Origin: Flavobacteriaceae bacterium | Lineage (GTDB): Bacteria; Bacteroidota; Bacteroidia; Flavobacteriales; Flavobacteriaceae | Reading direction: 5' to 3' | Assembly: GCA_027068695.1 (NCBI GenBank) | Contig: JAMOMG010000266.1 | Span: 1 to 7,004, forward strand | DNA: 7,004 nt | Shown here: positions 5,597 through 7,004 of the stretch, in pieces | Numbering within the stretch: position 1 is the first letter of the stretch | Layout: each line of letters begins with the position of its first letter | Program-made: the position numbers and the translations under genes | The notes under the pieces: model-generated | What the model was told of the DNA's origin: nothing | Seen by the model: the letters and a program-made list of their open reading frames with translations, nothing else | Database searches by the model: none

Positions 5597-6502
5597 ATGA
5601 ATTCAGGTAAAAAATCGTCGAGAGGACGACAACAGAGTAAAAAAACTTCTCAATATAGCTCAGCTAAAAAGTTTAATGATAAAAAGAAATTTTCTAAAAA
5701 ATTTGAAGATAAATCTATTTCAAGGAAAAAAAGAGTTACTTCGGAAAAAGAAAAAACGACAACTACAAAACCACCCAAAAACGCTTCAAGCAACGAAAGT
5801 ATCCGTTTAAATAAATATATTTCAAATTCAGGTATTTGTTCTCGCAGAGAAGCTGATGTTTATATAAAATCTGGAAGTGCTTCAGTAAATGGTAAAATAG
5901 TAACTGAAATGGGGTTTAAAGTTTCACCCACAGATGAAGTTAGGTTTGATGGAAGTTTAATAAGTCCTGAAAAGAAACGCTATGTATTGCTAAATAAGCC
6001 CAAGAATTTTATAACAACAATGGATGATGATAGAGGGCGTAAAACCGTAATGGAACTAGTGGCAAACGCTTCAAAAGAACGTATTTATCCAGTTGGTAGA
6101 TTAGATAGAAACACCACAGGGTTGTTACTGTTTACGAATGATGGGGAATTGGCAAAAAAATTAACACATCCTAAACATAACATCCAAAAATTATATCATG
6201 CTTCACTTGATAAAAAACTGTCAATGCGTGATATGCAAAAAATTGCAGAAGGATTTATATTGGATGAGAAAAGAGTTTTGGTTGATGAAATTTCGTATAT
6301 AATTAATCAACCTAAAAGTGAAGTAGGAGTTAAAATTCATTCAGGAAGAAACAGGATTGTACGAAGAATTTTTGAACATTTTAATTATAGTGTAGTTAAA
6401 TTGGATCGTGTAATTTTTGCGGGTTTAACAAAAAAAGATTTACCAAGAGGTCATTGGAGGCATCTTACAGAAATGGAGATAAACACGTTGAAAATGCTTT
6501 AA
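5597..6502 (+). CDS. RsuA/RluB-family ribosomal RNA pseudouridine synthase
   Basis: This 301-residue enzyme isomerises a specific uridine in ribosomal RNA to pseudouridine. After a Lys/Arg/Ser-rich disordered tail (1-67) comes an S4 RNA-binding domain (about 68-115, IRLNKYISNSGICSRREAD), then the catalytic domain with the linker KRYVLLNKPKNFITT, the signature GRLDRNTTGLLLFTNDGE containing catalytic Asp170, and the C-terminal QPKSEVGVKIHSGRNRIVRRIFEH motif typical of the RsuA/RluB/RluE/RluF group. The S4 domain and the overall layout fit RluB, which acts on 23S rRNA in E. coli, better than RluE, but the target base cannot be read from sequence. The basic tail is long and probably contacts rRNA. 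The gene has its own -7 element and is 57 bases downstream of the UbiA gene. Confidence 0.9.
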   Translation: MNSGKKSSRGRQQSKKTSQYSSAKKFNDKKKFSKKFEDKSISRKKRVTSEKEKTTTTKPPKNASSNESIRLNKYISNSGICSRREADVYIKSGSASVNGKIVTEMGFKVSPTDEVRFDGSLISPEKKRYVLLNKPKNFITTMDDDRGRKTVMELVANASKERIYPVGRLDRNTTGLLLFTNDGELAKKLTHPKHNIQKLYHASLDKKLSMRDMQKIAEGFILDEKRVLVDEISYIINQPKSEVGVKIHSGRNRIVRRIFEHFNYSVVKLDRVIFAGLTKKDLPRGHWRHLTEMEINTLKML

Positions 6503-6618
6503 TTCAATTAGTAAATTAAGTATTTTTTAGTTTTAGAATGTTTAAAGTGTTATTTTTTAAGTGGTTATAATATATTTAATTTTGAATACTGAAATAAGTA
6601 TTGGTTAATATTTTTTTT

Positions 6619-6626
6619 TATATTTG
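6619..6626 (+). promoter_or_regulatory. -7 promoter element (TATATTTG) for the small acidic protein gene
   Basis: TATATTTG matches TAnnTTTG, preceded by a run of nine Ts. Initiation near 6630 would leave a leader of about 28 bases before the TTG start at 6658. A TTG at 6601-6603 lies 15 bases upstream of the element, somewhat short for a normal -33 spacing. Confidence 0.45.
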
Positions 6627-6657
6627 AACTTATAATATTTATTAAAACCAATTTGCT

Positions 6658-6945
6658 TTGAACAGAATAATTGTAGACTACAAAAAATTAACTCCTGAAA
6701 TTTTAGATTTACTGGTTGAAAAATTTCCAGATGGATACGGTATTAGAGATATTATTAAATTTACAAATCACAAAGGGAAATATGTTGAAGCTGTTGAGGT
6801 TTCAACAAACGATGCTATTTACTTAGTGAAGATAAGTGACGAGTTGGTTGATAGTATGGAGAGTCATGAAGAGGAGGAAATACTGCCTCCTGAAATTGTT
6901 GAAGATATAAAAATAGACGATGTAGATTTAGAAACAGATTTATAA
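6658..6945 (+). CDS. Conserved small acidic protein of unknown function
   Basis: This 95-residue soluble protein has no recognisable signal or membrane segment. The first 60 residues look folded (IIVDYKKLTPEILDLLVEKFPDGYG, then a region with AVEVSTNDAIYLVKIS), while the last 30 are strongly acidic (EEEE, then a Asp/Glu-rich end) and probably disordered. I recall similar hypothetical proteins in Flavobacteriaceae that begin M(S/N)KIIVDY, which supports the TTG at 6658 as a real non-ATG start; the frame contains no ATG before the conserved region. A -7 element lies about 30 bases upstream and a strong terminator starts 15 bases after the stop, so it appears to be a single-gene transcription unit, separated from the pseudouridine synthase by 155 bases. 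No function can be assigned. Confidence 0.72.
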   Translation: MNRIIVDYKKLTPEILDLLVEKFPDGYGIRDIIKFTNHKGKYVEAVEVSTNDAIYLVKISDELVDSMESHEEEEILPPEIVEDIKIDDVDLETDL

Positions 6946-6959
6946 TACAAATTTTAAAT

Positions 6960-6991
6960 AAAAAAACCCGAACAATTGTTCGGGTTTTTTT
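6960..6991. terminator. Bidirectional Rho-independent terminator
   Basis: The perfect palindrome CCCGAACAATTGTTCGGG (6967-6984) forms a 7-base-pair stem with an AATT loop, flanked by seven As (6960-6966) and seven Ts (6985-6991). It is therefore a good intrinsic terminator on both strands. It ends the small acidic gene on the plus strand and lies directly downstream of the probable minus-strand tRNA at the right edge. Confidence 0.93.
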
Positions 6992-6992
6992 G

Positions 6993-7004
6993 TGGTACCT
7001 CCAG
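6993..7004 (-). tRNA. Probable 3' end of a tRNA gene (fragment, runs off the right edge)
   Basis: On the minus strand the last bases read CTGG, AGGTACC, A. This fits the 3' half of a tRNA T-stem (CTGG), the 3' strand of a 7-base acceptor stem (AGGTACC) and the discriminator base A, with CCA not encoded, as is common in Bacteroidota. The terminator follows after one base, as expected for a tRNA transcription unit. The 5' acceptor strand would have to read GGTACCT beyond the window. Isotype cannot be determined; tRNA-Phe is a weak guess from memory. Only 12 bases are visible. Confidence 0.4.

Noticed and set aside
6585..6602. Small inverted repeat AATACT/AGTATT upstream of the small acidic gene
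   Set aside because: Only 6 base pairs with a 6-base loop; too weak to call a regulatory structure.
1..7004. CRISPR arrays, insertion sequences, toxin-antitoxin or phage-defence genes
   Set aside because: No regularly spaced repeats, transposase motifs, terminal inverted repeats or defence-type domains were seen; the genes are ordinary core functions.

Overview
The window looks like a chromosomal segment of a marine-type Flavobacteriaceae (phylum Bacteroidota). The evidence is strong AT richness, six matches to the Bacteroidota -7 promoter element TAnnTTTG sitting just upstream of genes, absence of clear Shine-Dalgarno sites, and protein sequences that read like flavobacterial orthologues. 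The gene order of diphosphomevalonate decarboxylase, mevalonate-type kinase, UbiA prenyltransferase and RluB-like pseudouridine synthase also fits what I remember of that family. The assignment is by recognition; no search was run.

Layout. On the minus strand at the left edge lie the first 25 codons of a probable thiamine diphosphokinase (1-76) and, upstream of it, a short MotA/TolQ/ExbB-like membrane protein (131-481). A divergent 196-base spacer follows. On the plus strand comes a LytS-type sensor kinase (678-1766) overlapping a LytTR response regulator (1759-2475). An isoprenoid block follows: mvaD (2508-3614), a GHMP kinase of the mevalonate pathway (3622-4548) and a UbiA prenyltransferase annotated in relatives as geranylgeranylglycerol-phosphate geranylgeranyltransferase (4604-5539). 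Then come an S4-domain pseudouridine synthase (5597-6502), a small acidic conserved protein (6658-6945), a strong bidirectional terminator (6960-6991) and what is probably the last 12 bases of a minus-strand tRNA (6993-7004).

How the genes work together. The GHMP kinase and MvaD belong to the lower mevalonate pathway, which makes isopentenyl diphosphate. The UbiA enzyme would use a long prenyl diphosphate made from that precursor. The two-component pair is a self-contained regulatory unit; nothing in the sequence proves that it controls the isoprenoid genes, although it lies only 32 bases upstream of mvaD. The pseudouridine synthase is a ribosome-modification housekeeping gene with its own probable promoter.

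Most of the window is ordinary core genome and I see no undescribed multi-gene system. The most interesting item is a GC-rich palindromic sequence inside mvaD (2699-2723), translated in frame, that looks like a small mobile palindrome inserted into a coding region. Other points are the non-ATG starts of mvaD and the small acidic gene, the divergent mevalonate kinase, an archaeal-lipid-like prenyltransferase in a bacterium, and a hairpin that encloses the start codon of the thiamine diphosphokinase gene.
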